Part shown: one piece after another, positions 24,001-31,665 of the stretch
Position numbering within the stretch: position 1 is the first letter of the stretch
Layout: every line of letters starts with the position of its first letter
Origin: Cyanocohniella sp. LLY
GTDB taxonomy: Bacteria; Cyanobacteriota; Cyanobacteriia; Cyanobacteriales; Nostocaceae
Assembly (NCBI GenBank): GCA_022241785.1
Contig: JAKOMP010000049.1
Coordinates: 1 to 44,506, forward strand
Direction: 5' to 3'
Length of the DNA stretch: 44,506 bases
The notes under the pieces: model-generated
Told to the model about the DNA's origin: nothing
Database searches by the model: none
What the model saw: only the letters and a program-made list of their open reading frames with translations
Position numbers and translations under genes: made by a program

Positions 24001-25758
24001 TCCTTGCAATGCTAATTGCCAACGTTCCTCTTTTTCTCTGAGGGTGATTTCGGCTTGCTGGCGATGGCGTAGCTCCGCTTGCTGTTGGCTAATATCATTT
24101 TGCACTCCCACAAAGTGGGTTAACAGTCCGTTGTCGTCATGAATAGGTGAGATCCTCAATTCATTCCAAAAACCACTGCCATTTTTACGGTAGTTGCGGA
24201 GAATCACTTGGCAACTCTTGCCGTTTTTCACAGCTAACCGCAATTGATCTAGTGCTGATTGTTGGGTATCTTGACCTTGCAAAAATCGACAGTTATGCCC
24301 AATGACATCAGTGGTACTGTAACCTGTAATTTGCTCGAATGCAGGATTGACGTAAATAACCGGATTGTTAGGTAGTCGGGCATCGGCGATAATAATACCG
24401 TTACTGGTAGCAGCCAGCGCCCGTTCCCGCAATCTCAAGGTTTCTTCTACCAACTTCAGATCGGTAATATCAAACATGAATCCCCGGACAACCGCAGGAG
24501 ATCCGACTTTTTGAGCCACATTCAGAATATTTCGCAGCCAAACAACCCGTCCATCGGCGGCTAACATGCGATATTCCCATTCGTGACTTTCACCTTTAAC
24601 TACTACTTCCTGGCAAAAACTGCAAAACTTTGCTTTGTCTTGTGGGTGCAGGTGACTGAACCAAAAATTTTCCTGATACCAGTCATCAATGGGATATTCT
24701 AGTAATACTTCTGCTTGAGTCCCAACATAGGTAAATCGCCAAGTTTTCCAGTCTAATTCCCAGGGAATAACTTTGACGGTTTCTAATAATTGCCGCAGAC
24801 GAATTTCACTGCCTCGCAGAGCAATTTCTATTTGTTTTTGCTCAATAATTCTGTGAGCTAATTCGTGATTTATTTTGGCTATTTGATAGCTGCTTAATTG
24901 AGTCGCCTGGATAAAGTAACTTAATAAAGTTAGGGTTCCAGCCAGTAATAATCCAGCAACCAATACAACTGTAGATAGAAGTGATTGCCCACTTGTTAAT
25001 AAATCTGAAGTAGGATAAACCTGCACTTGCCAGTTGAGTCCGTACAAGTCAATGTATGCATTTTCCTGGAAGGTTAGTAAAGTGGGCAAATGGGAATCAT
25101 CGCTGTAAATCAACTCCTCACCGTCAAATACCTGAATTTTGTACCCTGTTGGTAATTTGACAATTACATCTAGTAGGCGTTGGATTTGAAAAACTCCTAA
25201 GATAAATCCATCAAACTGCTGTTGTTTATGTAGAGGAACATATGCTAAAAAGCCTTTGCCACCTTGGACAAGATTAACTGTACGACTAAAAGTGATTTCA
25301 CGGCGATCGCGTGCTGTTTCTAATGCTTGTTTACGCCGTGGTTCTTGGCTCAGATCGAAATTTTGGGCAGTTTCATTCCCTGTTAACGGGACAATCCAGC
25401 GTACCCGAAATGATGCATCCACCCATTCAATAGCCTGATAGCCGCCAAAGTCTTCCACTTGGGCGGCTGCATCTGCTTCCCATTCCAGACGAGGAGTACC
25501 GCCCCGCATTCGCCAGCGCTTTTCCATACGCTCTAATGCCAAAATGCGCGTCCTCAGTTCCGTCGTCAATTCAGTTTGCAGAGCGATGGCCTGTTGTTGT
25601 ACCAGTTGTTGAATGTTGCTTTGCTCTTCAACTAGTAGTCTTTGCCATAATATAACCACAGCAATTGAGACGAAAATTCCCACTAACAGTGTCAACAACA
25701 ATCGTTTGCTGAAACAATGCACAGATTTAAATTGAGCATATCTGTGCCGCACACCCAC
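21085..25758 (-). CDS. Hybrid histidine kinase: CHASE-PAS-LOV-PAS-GAF-HK-REC-REC-HPt
   Basis: 1557 residues from GTG. TM1 at 18-39, extracytoplasmic CHASE-like sensor about 70-230, TM2 258-283, PAS about 322-435, LOV 448-556, PAS 575-695 and GAF about 712-872 follow. HisKA has His912 (MMSHEIRTPMNAVIG). The HATPase has NNAIKF (1028-1033), DTGIGIP (1065-1071) and GTGLGL (1095-1100). Receivers carry Asp1221 and Asp1365, and the HPt carries His1497 (AAHKLKSSSG). The LOV domain has the photoactive motif GHNCRFLQG with Cys490, then NYRKNGSGFWNEL and FVGVQNDIS, all the usual FMN contacts. A blue-light input is therefore likely, besides an outside ligand via CHASE. The end overlaps the diguanylate cyclase gene, its probable phosphorelay target. 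Confidence 0.93.
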   Translation of the reverse strand: MGVRHRYAQFKSVHCFSKRLLLTLLVGIFVSIAVVILWQRLLVEEQSNIQQLVQQQAIALQTELTTELRTRILALERMEKRWRMRGGTPRLEWEADAAAQVEDFGGYQAIEWVDASFRVRWIVPLTGNETAQNFDLSQEPRRKQALETARDRREITFSRTVNLVQGGKGFLAYVPLHKQQQFDGFILGVFQIQRLLDVIVKLPTGYKIQVFDGEELIYSDDSHLPTLLTFQENAYIDLYGLNWQVQVYPTSDLLTSGQSLLSTVVLVAGLLLAGTLTLLSYFIQATQLSSYQIAKINHELAHRIIEQKQIEIALRGSEIRLRQLLETVKVIPWELDWKTWRFTYVGTQAEVLLEYPIDDWYQENFWFSHLHPQDKAKFCSFCQEVVVKGESHEWEYRMLAADGRVVWLRNILNVAQKVGSPAVVRGFMFDITDLKLVEETLRLRERALAATSNGIIIADARLPNNPVIYVNPAFEQITGYSTTDVIGHNCRFLQGQDTQQSALDQLRLAVKNGKSCQVILRNYRKNGSGFWNELRISPIHDDNGLLTHFVGVQNDISQQQAELRHRQQAEITLREKEERWQLALQGNNDGIWDWNIKTNEVFFSPRWKEMLGYADNEIANDLDEWVKRLHPDDWQMVMEVRKDHLAKKTSFYISEHRILCKDGNYKWILDRGQALWDEQGNALRMVGSHTDITERVQAQDALKRQFNRALLLGQITQKIRESLDTKGIFETAASQIGKAFAVDRCLIHSYIRDPIPRLPVVAEYVVWNYPSVLNIEMPIIGNPYFQQIIAQDQAIASVNVSIDPLLPDAELVYPEIHLKSILSVRTSYQGEPNGAICLHQCRDFRQWTPDEIELLEAVTAQLGIALAQAQLLEQETRQREELTLKNFALEQAKRQAEAANRAKSEFLAMMSHEIRTPMNAVIGMTELLLDTELTAPQQDFVETIRSSGEALLTIINDILDFSKIESGKLELEAKPFDLRTCIEKVIDLFAPKAAQKNIELAYLIKPQVPAKIVGDLTRLRQVLMNLLNNAIKFTKQGEVILSVEARQITSKKAKNIYKILFTIKDTGIGIPPAKMSRLFQPFAQADASMNRRYGGTGLGLAISKRLSEMMGGSLWVESQGSVGGNPRSGWHLSANSAVVGSTFYFTITTQVVANSDPDEFYTFPTQLIGKRVLIVDDNATNREILSLQAASWKMQTHAVKSGQEALAVLSEERQFDIAVLDMQMPDMDGLTLAQQIRQQFGCQHLPLVILTSLGKSATYSEFSDLLLVTFLSKPVKQSQLYNVFTCVLSNQPIKASISVRQTPVLDRHLAQRLPLRILLAEDTIVNQKVALLMLEKIGYQADVATNGLEILQALQRQPYDVVLMDIQMPEMDGLETTKIICQQWDINSRPYIIAMTANAMRGDREICLAAGMDDYMSKPVQIAELVQALSKCRLRINSEFTVINAQILQSLRNMLAGDQAALTELLNCYLTELPQLIQDIKASVTTQNAQALWQAAHKLKSSSGTVGATVLAQLCQQLEVQGLSSNLTGSLEVFSKLYQEYELVKTALQRELKQEAD

Positions 25759-26542
25759 TTATTTGTCCTCCAACACTGATCGCACAGACTTTTACTTTAA
25801 ATTTGTTAAAATCTGAATGGTAATGAGACAACTACTGGTTTTTAAATAGATAAGATTCTATCTTACGGTATTGAATATTTTATGTGAATAAATAATAATT
25901 ATTCATAAAAATATTAAAATAAATTAATTTGCCTTCAAAATTAGCATTATTGCAAATTATTATTTAAACAAATTCATTTCTGAAGTTTAATATTAAGTTA
26001 ATATGTTGTTAGTACCCAGCTAATTAATTATTTAAATGAAAAATAGAATAGTGACCTCAGTTTGCTATGAAAAATGCATGGTTTTTTCCGGCTTATAAGA
26101 GAGCAAATTTTGCGCCAATTGCCTCAGGAATCTCCTAGAAATAATTTACCTCAACTTTGCCTATTTTGAAACCTGTAGTTGGTAATCAAGATTATGAGAT
26201 TGCTTCGGATGTCGCAATGGCAAAAACTCCACTTTTCACAATGGATCAGGTGTATTTAAAAATATAACCCTGAATTTACAGAGGTTTAGGAGACTCAAAA
26301 AAGTAACTTATTCTTGCAGTATGCCTCACCATCATCCGAATCATGGCAAGGTAAATAAATGTCTTTGCAGTTTAGGGAATAGCTCATAGTCTTTATGCAC
26401 TCGCCAACTCCATGTCACAAATAGAACAACTTCCGACACCCAACCCCCTTTCTAATTTCTCCGTGTTATCCGTGTCTCTGTAGTATGCGCTGCGCGCACG
26501 CTTTATTCTAAAAAATACAGAGAAAAAATAATTTAAAATTTT
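25759..26542. other. Long AT-rich intergenic region
   Basis: About 780 bases between divergent genes, very AT-rich up to about 26050. Only tiny frames exist (for example MPHHHPNHGK... near 26321, 22 codons) and none has support. A short GC palindrome (GCGCTGCGCGCACGC) sits near 26487-26501, like those in the repeat island at 2.2 kb. It should carry the promoters of the hybrid kinase and the dihydroorotase-like gene. Confidence 0.5.
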
Positions 26543-27814
26543 ATGATTGAACTTTTACAAAAAATTAGAGTAATTGATCCTGCAACTGGAACTGATCAAA
26601 TAGCTGATGTCCTCATTGCTGATGGTAAAATCCAAGCTGTCGCCCCACAAATTTCCGATATCAGTGCTGAGACTCAAATTAAAGATTGTCAAGGATTAGT
26701 TTTAGGAACCGGATTAGTTGATTTGTATAGTCACTCCGGTGAACCAGGATTTGAAGAACGAGAAACTTTGTTATCTTTATTACAATCTGCGGCTGCGGGT
26801 GGCTTTACTAGAGTAAGTATCCTACCTGATACATCCCCAGCTATTGATCATCCTGCATTAATAGCAAAGTTGCAGAAGCAGCGAGATCACGAAAATACTA
26901 ATACCCTCAGCCCCATACCTCATCTGCATATTTGGGGTGCAATTACATTAAATTTAGCTGGGAAGCAACTGACAGAATTAGCAGAGTTGTCTGCTGCGGG
27001 AGTTGTGGGGTTTACAGATGGTAAACCTTGGGAAAACTTAGGGTTAGTGCGGCGAGTGTTGGAATATCTCCAACCAATGGGCAAACCTGTAGCCTTTTGG
27101 CCAAGCGATCGCCTATTATCAGCCAATGGAGTCATGCGCGAAGGTGCAGAAGCATTGCGTCTCGGTTTACCCCCCGTACCAGCCAGTGCCGAAACCACTG
27201 CGATCGCCTCTTTGATAGAATTAGTCGCAGCCATAGGTACACCAGTACATATCATGCGAGTATCTACAGCCAGGAGTGTAGAACTTATCGCCTCAGCCAA
27301 AGCTACTGGTTTACCCATCACCGCCAGCACTACTTGGATGCATTTGTTACTAGATACCAAAGCCGTTAAAAGTTATCACACCAGCTTGCATTTAGAACCA
27401 CCCTTGGGTAATGCTAGTGATGTAAGAGCGTTACGTACCGGGGTCAAACAGGGAATTATCGATGCGATCGCCATTGACCATGCACCCCACACCTACGAAG
27501 AAAAAGTCCAAGCCTTTGCCGAATCATTACCAGGGGCGATCGGTTTAGAATTAGCCTTACCATTACTCTGGCAAAACCTTGTAGAAACTGGTGAATTTAC
27601 AGCCTTAGAATTATGGAGTGCTTTAAGTACTAATCCTGCCAAATGTTTAGGACAGAAACCAAGTACAATTACTCCCAATCAACCAGCAGAAATAACTTTA
27701 TTTAACCCCCAAGAAACTTGGAAACTAGAAAAGAAAAACCTGCATACACTTTCTGTTAATACACCCTGGCTAGGACAACAACTAAAAGGACGTGTAGTAC
27801 AAACTTGGTGTTAA
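26543..27814 (+). CDS. Dihydroorotase-like protein with lost metal ligands
   Basis: 423 residues, class I dihydroorotase length and fold signatures: a start like RVIDPATGTDQIADVLIADG, GLVDLYSHSGEPGFEERE, GVVGFTDG, and AIDHAPHTYEEK with Asp312. The active enzyme needs HxH in DxHvHlRePG; here this is Y62-S-H64, so the first His is Tyr and the Arg is missing. The HCED-like block reads FWPSD (185-189), and PHH reads WMH (265-267). The bridging Asp (Asp159) and Asp312 remain. This predicts a protein unable to hold a normal zinc pair, comparable with the inactive PyrC' that supports aspartate transcarbamoylase in Pseudomonas. A true PyrC would lie elsewhere. No Shine-Dalgarno is evident before the ATG. 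Confidence 0.82.
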   Translation: MIELLQKIRVIDPATGTDQIADVLIADGKIQAVAPQISDISAETQIKDCQGLVLGTGLVDLYSHSGEPGFEERETLLSLLQSAAAGGFTRVSILPDTSPAIDHPALIAKLQKQRDHENTNTLSPIPHLHIWGAITLNLAGKQLTELAELSAAGVVGFTDGKPWENLGLVRRVLEYLQPMGKPVAFWPSDRLLSANGVMREGAEALRLGLPPVPASAETTAIASLIELVAAIGTPVHIMRVSTARSVELIASAKATGLPITASTTWMHLLLDTKAVKSYHTSLHLEPPLGNASDVRALRTGVKQGIIDAIAIDHAPHTYEEKVQAFAESLPGAIGLELALPLLWQNLVETGEFTALELWSALSTNPAKCLGQKPSTITPNQPAEITLFNPQETWKLEKKNLHTLSVNTPWLGQQLKGRVVQTWC

Positions 27815-28117
27815 TTGCCAATAGATAAAAAGATGTGGGTAAGGCATAGCTTAAAAATGGGGTTATTTAGAATCAAAGTCCCCCTTTTTCTACGCCGAAG
27901 GCGCATCCCCGAAGGGGTTTAGGGGGATTTAGGGGGATATAAAACGTTTTGCTACCTACCAGATGACTTTTAAAACAACCTCTAATATTGCTGATGAATT
28001 AGTACAAATACGTGTTGTGAAACAACATATTTTATTAGGATTTAATTAACCTTAAAAACGACAGTTTACAGAGTTTGCTGTGGAATAAAATTATTTTATA
28101 TATAGGGAAGTTAGACA
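27815..28117. other. Intergenic region with a palindromic repeat
   Basis: It contains the repeat at 27876-27939 and otherwise no frame. The last bases (AGGGAAG, near 28105) provide the Shine-Dalgarno of the next gene. Confidence 0.5.
27876..27939. repeat. Palindromic repeat with CCCCCT/AGGGGG arms
   Basis: GTCCCCCTTTTT on the left is mirrored by two copies of TTTAGGGGGAT on the right. Smaller nested hairpins lie between (GCCGAAGGC; CCCCGAAGGGG). It is an interspersed element of the kind frequent in Nostoc-type genomes, and here could also act as terminator of the dihydroorotase-like gene. Confidence 0.7.
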
Positions 28118-28753
28118 ATGACAATTCTCAACACTAGTAATTTATCTCTAGAAGATGTTCAGCGTCTGTTTGGCTTTCAAGAACAGTACAGTGAATCATT
28201 TTCTCCTCTGTTAGCCCTGGAACCTCTCACAGAAGTAGAACAACATGAACTTCTGCAAATTAGAGATGACTTTCGATGCTATCTTAAATCTAGCAAAGTT
28301 TCAGAAGGACAGGTAAAATTTCTTGTGCTTGCTCCCTTGCTCAGGTTAGCTGGATTTTACCGTTATCCTATCGAGATTCGCCTAGAAGAAGATATTGCTG
28401 ATATTGAAATTGAAGATGAAGATATCACAATCAAAGGCAGGATGGATATCTTAGCTATTAGTAAAGCTAAACATACCAAATCTCAAGTATATTTTTGGAT
28501 ACTTTTAATTGAATCAAAAAATAGTCAAATTGATATATCAACTGGCTTACCTCAATTACTCACCTATGCTTATAAAAGTTTAAATAATCAAACATCAGTT
28601 TGGGGTTTAACGACTAATGGTAGAGCTTATCAGTTTGTTTATATTGAACAAGGTAATCCTCCTATTTATCACTTGATGCCATTACTAAATTTTATGGAAC
28701 CTCCCCGTGCAATTGAATTATTACAAGTTTTAAAAACAATTTGTCAGATATAA
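28118..28753 (+). CDS. Solitary HsdR N-terminal-type nuclease-like protein
   Basis: 211 residues. The central part has the layout of a PD-(D/E)xK nuclease of the type I restriction R-subunit N-terminal domain: GRMDILAISKAK, about 20 residues, then FWILLIESKNSQID with Asp and ExK. Next is QLLTYAYKSLNNQTSVWGLTTNG, a usual helix-strand of HSDR_N. No helicase, methylase or specificity gene is beside it. Such stand-alone proteins are common in cyanobacteria and are often labelled restriction endonuclease subunit R; what they do is not known. AGGGAAG precedes the ATG. It lies beside the caspase-type conflict module. Confidence 0.7.
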   Translation: MTILNTSNLSLEDVQRLFGFQEQYSESFSPLLALEPLTEVEQHELLQIRDDFRCYLKSSKVSEGQVKFLVLAPLLRLAGFYRYPIEIRLEEDIADIEIEDEDITIKGRMDILAISKAKHTKSQVYFWILLIESKNSQIDISTGLPQLLTYAYKSLNNQTSVWGLTTNGRAYQFVYIEQGNPPIYHLMPLLNFMEPPRAIELLQVLKTICQI

Positions 28754-28860
28754 ATACTCGTTTCAATACTCAGTTAAATTTTCTACAAATACTTACTTAT
28801 TTGATGAATGGGAAGCGACTAACGAAGAAGTATAAAAAGTGTTCTCTCAGTTTATCTTGG

Positions 28861-29259
28861 CTAATGTGAGGGTTTCTCGGTCAGTGCTGATTAGTCACCA
28901 CATAAATTGCGCTCCGACCATTCTCTTGCCTTTTGGCTTAGCCCATTAAACGACGTGGGCTATTACTGTTAACGATGGTTCTGCCCCATCTTTCTATTCG
29001 TACCCATGAACTCTTGCTTGAAGGGATTATCGGTTCGGTTCCGATTTACCTCCTTTTATCCCCGCTTCAACTCTTTGATAACTAGTCTCTGGGCTGGGGG
29101 ATATGCTGTCACCGTTGCACCTACGGGATAGGACTTGGCTTGTAATTGCCTCACCTATATGATTATGCAGTTATCAACGTAATTGGGATATTTTCCCTTT
29201 GCCTAGCAGCTAATCCTCCTATTTCCTTCTGTTAATGGTTTCTAGCCAACGAATCGCAC
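28861..29259 (-). ncRNA. 5' remnant of a group II intron
   Basis: Read on the minus strand, the segment opens with GTGCGATTCGTTGGCTAGAA at 29259, which matches the GUGYG start and CTAGAAACC leader of bacterial group II introns. It continues with domain-I-like sequence (AAGGAAATAGGAGG; GGTGCAACGGTGACAGCAT) and ends with AATGGTCGGAGCG...GACCGAGAAACCC. That last part resembles the block preceding the reverse transcriptase frame in cyanobacterial introns. No reverse transcriptase frame or domain V hairpin is found, so this is a 5' fragment of about 400 bases. It begins seven bases after the caspase gene's stop codon. The assignment is from recognition, without a structure calculation. Confidence 0.55.
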
Positions 29260-29265
29260 TATATG

Positions 29266-30999
29266 TTACAGTTTACAAGTCTCGAAGCGAGAGAAGAGTA
29301 CTAACTGTAAGTCACCCCATCCCCCCCCTAACATCCTAAGCTCATTATCAAAACTCTCCTCATTTCCGCCACAAATAGGGAGATGCCCTTTGGGAGCGAA
29401 TTTGTTGAAGGTCAGTCGAGTGTATCTTTTCCAGTCCATTAGTCCCAGTCCCAGTCCCAGCATTGGTCCCCATCTCATGGGGTTCCGCATAAATTTATTT
29501 CTCCAGCCGGCGGGCTCACCTAATAAGTCTCTCCAGCCGACGCGCTCGCCGAACCTGCACCAAATTTCATAATCAAAATTTGCCTTGGAATTCCCACGCA
29601 GACTTTTCCAGATACGTTTTTGTACACTAAACCCAAAATGACCATTGCTATATTTTACCCATAATTGGTCAATAGTGCGTAAGTCAGTGCAGGGAAATTG
29701 TTTGATTGAATCGGGATCAAGTCGGTCTTCTTTTTCTCTACCAGCAGCTTTTAACATCACTTGCAGAGTTTCTTGATCTGCTTCTTTCCACTCTCCAGCT
29801 TTGAGTAAATCGCGTAATCGGCTATAGTCTACAGCTTTGCCTTTCTCTGTTGGTGGAGTGGGTTTTTGAGGCGGCTCGTGTTTTAGTAGCGGATGCGGAA
29901 TTTTTTGTTCTGGCTGTATCTGATGCAGTTTTTGAGATCTCGCTTCTCTGACAGATGTAATCTCTTTCTCTATCTCCTTTACATCCTCATTCTTAAGTCC
30001 TAAAATATCTTGCTGATAATCCTTCAGTATCTTCAAAGTGTTCTCATCCAGAGGATATTTTTGTTTAACTGCTTGAGTCAAAGCTTGTTTGTAAAGTTCC
30101 AGGTTCGCCAACCGCCCACGAAAAGGTTCTAGAACTTCGTTTTCTATTTCCTCGGCTTGTTCATCTGTGAGTCCAAATGTTTTGCGTTTTGGCTTTAAGA
30201 CTAAGTAGGCAAATTCACTAAGTTCACCATTTTGGGCATATTGTTCAACAGACTTGCGATACTCTGCTTCTGAATTCCTTGGTGCATTGGCTATGATAAT
30301 ATTAAAGCCTTCCTTATCCAGAATGATATCTGGAGTCATCTTCGGCTTTACTGCTTGAACTTTTTCCTTAGCGTAAGCGTGCAATCCCTGGATATAAATA
30401 TTGCCATCACCACTTTTGTCTGCTGCTCCTGTCTCAATTCCCTCAACTAAATACTGAGTGTAAAGCGAAAGATTTGAACCCTCTTGTTCAAACGAAGTTT
30501 GAGTTGCACTTGAAGAAGTGAGAACAACCCGTCCCTCAGCACCTAGCTGCTTTTTGATATCGACACCCACACTTTTTGTTCGCCAACCTTGAGCATAAGC
30601 ACCACTGTAGCAAGCATCCAAAATCAATACTTGCCGTCTAGCATAGCAATTGTTTGATTGTCCTTGGATAAAATTTGCGTCTACAGCAGTAGCTTCAAAG
30701 TCGTCTTTAGCTGTGTTCCGAGTTGTTAAATAGAGATAACCATCATCGTTAGTAATACCATGACCCGAGAAAAAGAATAATACTAAGTCGTCTTTTGCAG
30801 CTTCTCTAAACAGTTTGTAAATTGCCTTTCGCATTTCAGTCGCATTGGGGTTTAGCAGTCGTTCAACCTGCTCAAAACCTCCCAGGCTTGGGTTTTGCAA
30901 AATTCGTTGCATAGCTTCTACATCATTGAGAGCCGATGATAGGGGAGGAATCCCTTCACCGTACTCACTGACTCCAATCAGTAGTGCTATCTTAGCCAT
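29266..30999 (-). CDS. Caspase-like protease fused to a GUN4 domain
   Basis: 577 residues from the ATG at 30997-30999 (MAKIALLIGVSEYGEG); a GTG three codons upstream is possible. Counting from the GTG, a C14 caspase/metacaspase domain spans 5-240 with catalytic His83 in FFFSGHGITNDDG and Cys133 in LILDACYSGA. A helical linker (about 245-360) has repeated LGL..E-V-IE motifs, and a Pro-rich hinge follows. The GUN4 domain (about 390-580) has DYSRLRDLLKAGEWKEAD, FAPKGHLPICGG and a FSRFETCKL end. GUN4 binds protoporphyrin IX and Mg-protoporphyrin, so the protease may be set by a tetrapyrrole. The GUN4 loop carries tandem expansions (29443-29460 and 29501-29550). The start overlaps the EACC1 gene by 8 bp. 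It probably acts in the cytosol. Confidence 0.92.
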   Translation of the reverse strand: MAKIALLIGVSEYGEGIPPLSSALNDVEAMQRILQNPSLGGFEQVERLLNPNATEMRKAIYKLFREAAKDDLVLFFFSGHGITNDDGYLYLTTRNTAKDDFEATAVDANFIQGQSNNCYARRQVLILDACYSGAYAQGWRTKSVGVDIKKQLGAEGRVVLTSSSATQTSFEQEGSNLSLYTQYLVEGIETGAADKSGDGNIYIQGLHAYAKEKVQAVKPKMTPDIILDKEGFNIIIANAPRNSEAEYRKSVEQYAQNGELSEFAYLVLKPKRKTFGLTDEQAEEIENEVLEPFRGRLANLELYKQALTQAVKQKYPLDENTLKILKDYQQDILGLKNEDVKEIEKEITSVREARSQKLHQIQPEQKIPHPLLKHEPPQKPTPPTEKGKAVDYSRLRDLLKAGEWKEADQETLQVMLKAAGREKEDRLDPDSIKQFPCTDLRTIDQLWVKYSNGHFGFSVQKRIWKSLRGNSKANFDYEIWCRFGERVGWRDLLGEPAGWRNKFMRNPMRWGPMLGLGLGLMDWKRYTRLTFNKFAPKGHLPICGGNEESFDNELRMLGGGWGDLQLVLFSRFETCKL

Positions 31000-31384
31000 T
31001 ACCGCCACCCATTGCTGCTAATAACTCTTTTGCCACTCTTTCGCTTTCTAGTAGCTCTTGTCGGCTTTTAGCCTCTATGTTGACTTCTTTATCTCCAAGC
31101 TTGACATTGATTTTTATGGGCTTATCTTGCAGGCGATCGCCCAAAAAGCTTAAAAACCCTTTAACATTCTTCATGCTCACTTCAGCCGTCAGCACTCCGA
31201 TTAAAGTTGCAAACCCTTTACTTCCCGCTTCTGGGTTCAAATCTTCGACGCGATCTGCCTTTTCCACTTCATCCAAATTCCGGAGTTCCCGCAGCAGTTT
31301 GTTAGCTAGTTTTTGCCGTCTCTCATCATCTAACTCTGGGTCATCAATGGCAAAGGTAAATTGAATTGTGGGTTCATCTATCAT
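30992..31384 (-). CDS. EACC1-type effector-associated small protein
   Basis: 130 residues from the ATG at 31382-31384, which has GGAG six bases upstream; two earlier in-frame starts (31390 ATG, 31396 TTG) lie over that site. The sequence shows strands and helices of about 12 residues: IQFTFAIDDPELDDERRQKL, then VEKADRVEDLN, GVLTAEVS, a helix, and IKINVKLGDKEVNIEAKS. This matches the effector-associated constant component 1 family known from NTP-dependent conflict systems, always next to caspase, protease or other effectors. It is upstream of and overlapping the caspase-GUN4 gene. The name is by recognition; its biochemical role is unknown. Confidence 0.72.
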   Translation of the reverse strand: MIDEPTIQFTFAIDDPELDDERRQKLANKLLRELRNLDEVEKADRVEDLNPEAGSKGFATLIGVLTAEVSMKNVKGFLSFLGDRLQDKPIKINVKLGDKEVNIEAKSRQELLESERVAKELLAAMGGGNG

Positions 31385-31665
31385 CTTCATCTCCAAAGTC
31401 CCGTTATCTACACAGCAGTTGACTACACTATCAGACTCTATGATTTCGTATTAAAAAAAGAGCGCCTACGAAACTATAAGTAAATAAGAAAAATTTTTTT
31501 ATTCTACTCAAATAAAAATATTCAATTATTTATTGTAGAACTATTAATAATATATAGAGTTTCCCCTTATGGGATATTTTTAAATTATTAGCGGCACAAG
31601 GAGAAACAAAATATATTGGATAATACCATATTTTTGAAATTTTTTGGCATTAAAAATAATTTACA

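Noticed and set aside
26321-26389. His-rich 22-codon frame beginning MPHHHPNHGK
   Set aside because: No Shine-Dalgarno, too short, and no neighbour or homologue to support a metal-binding peptide.
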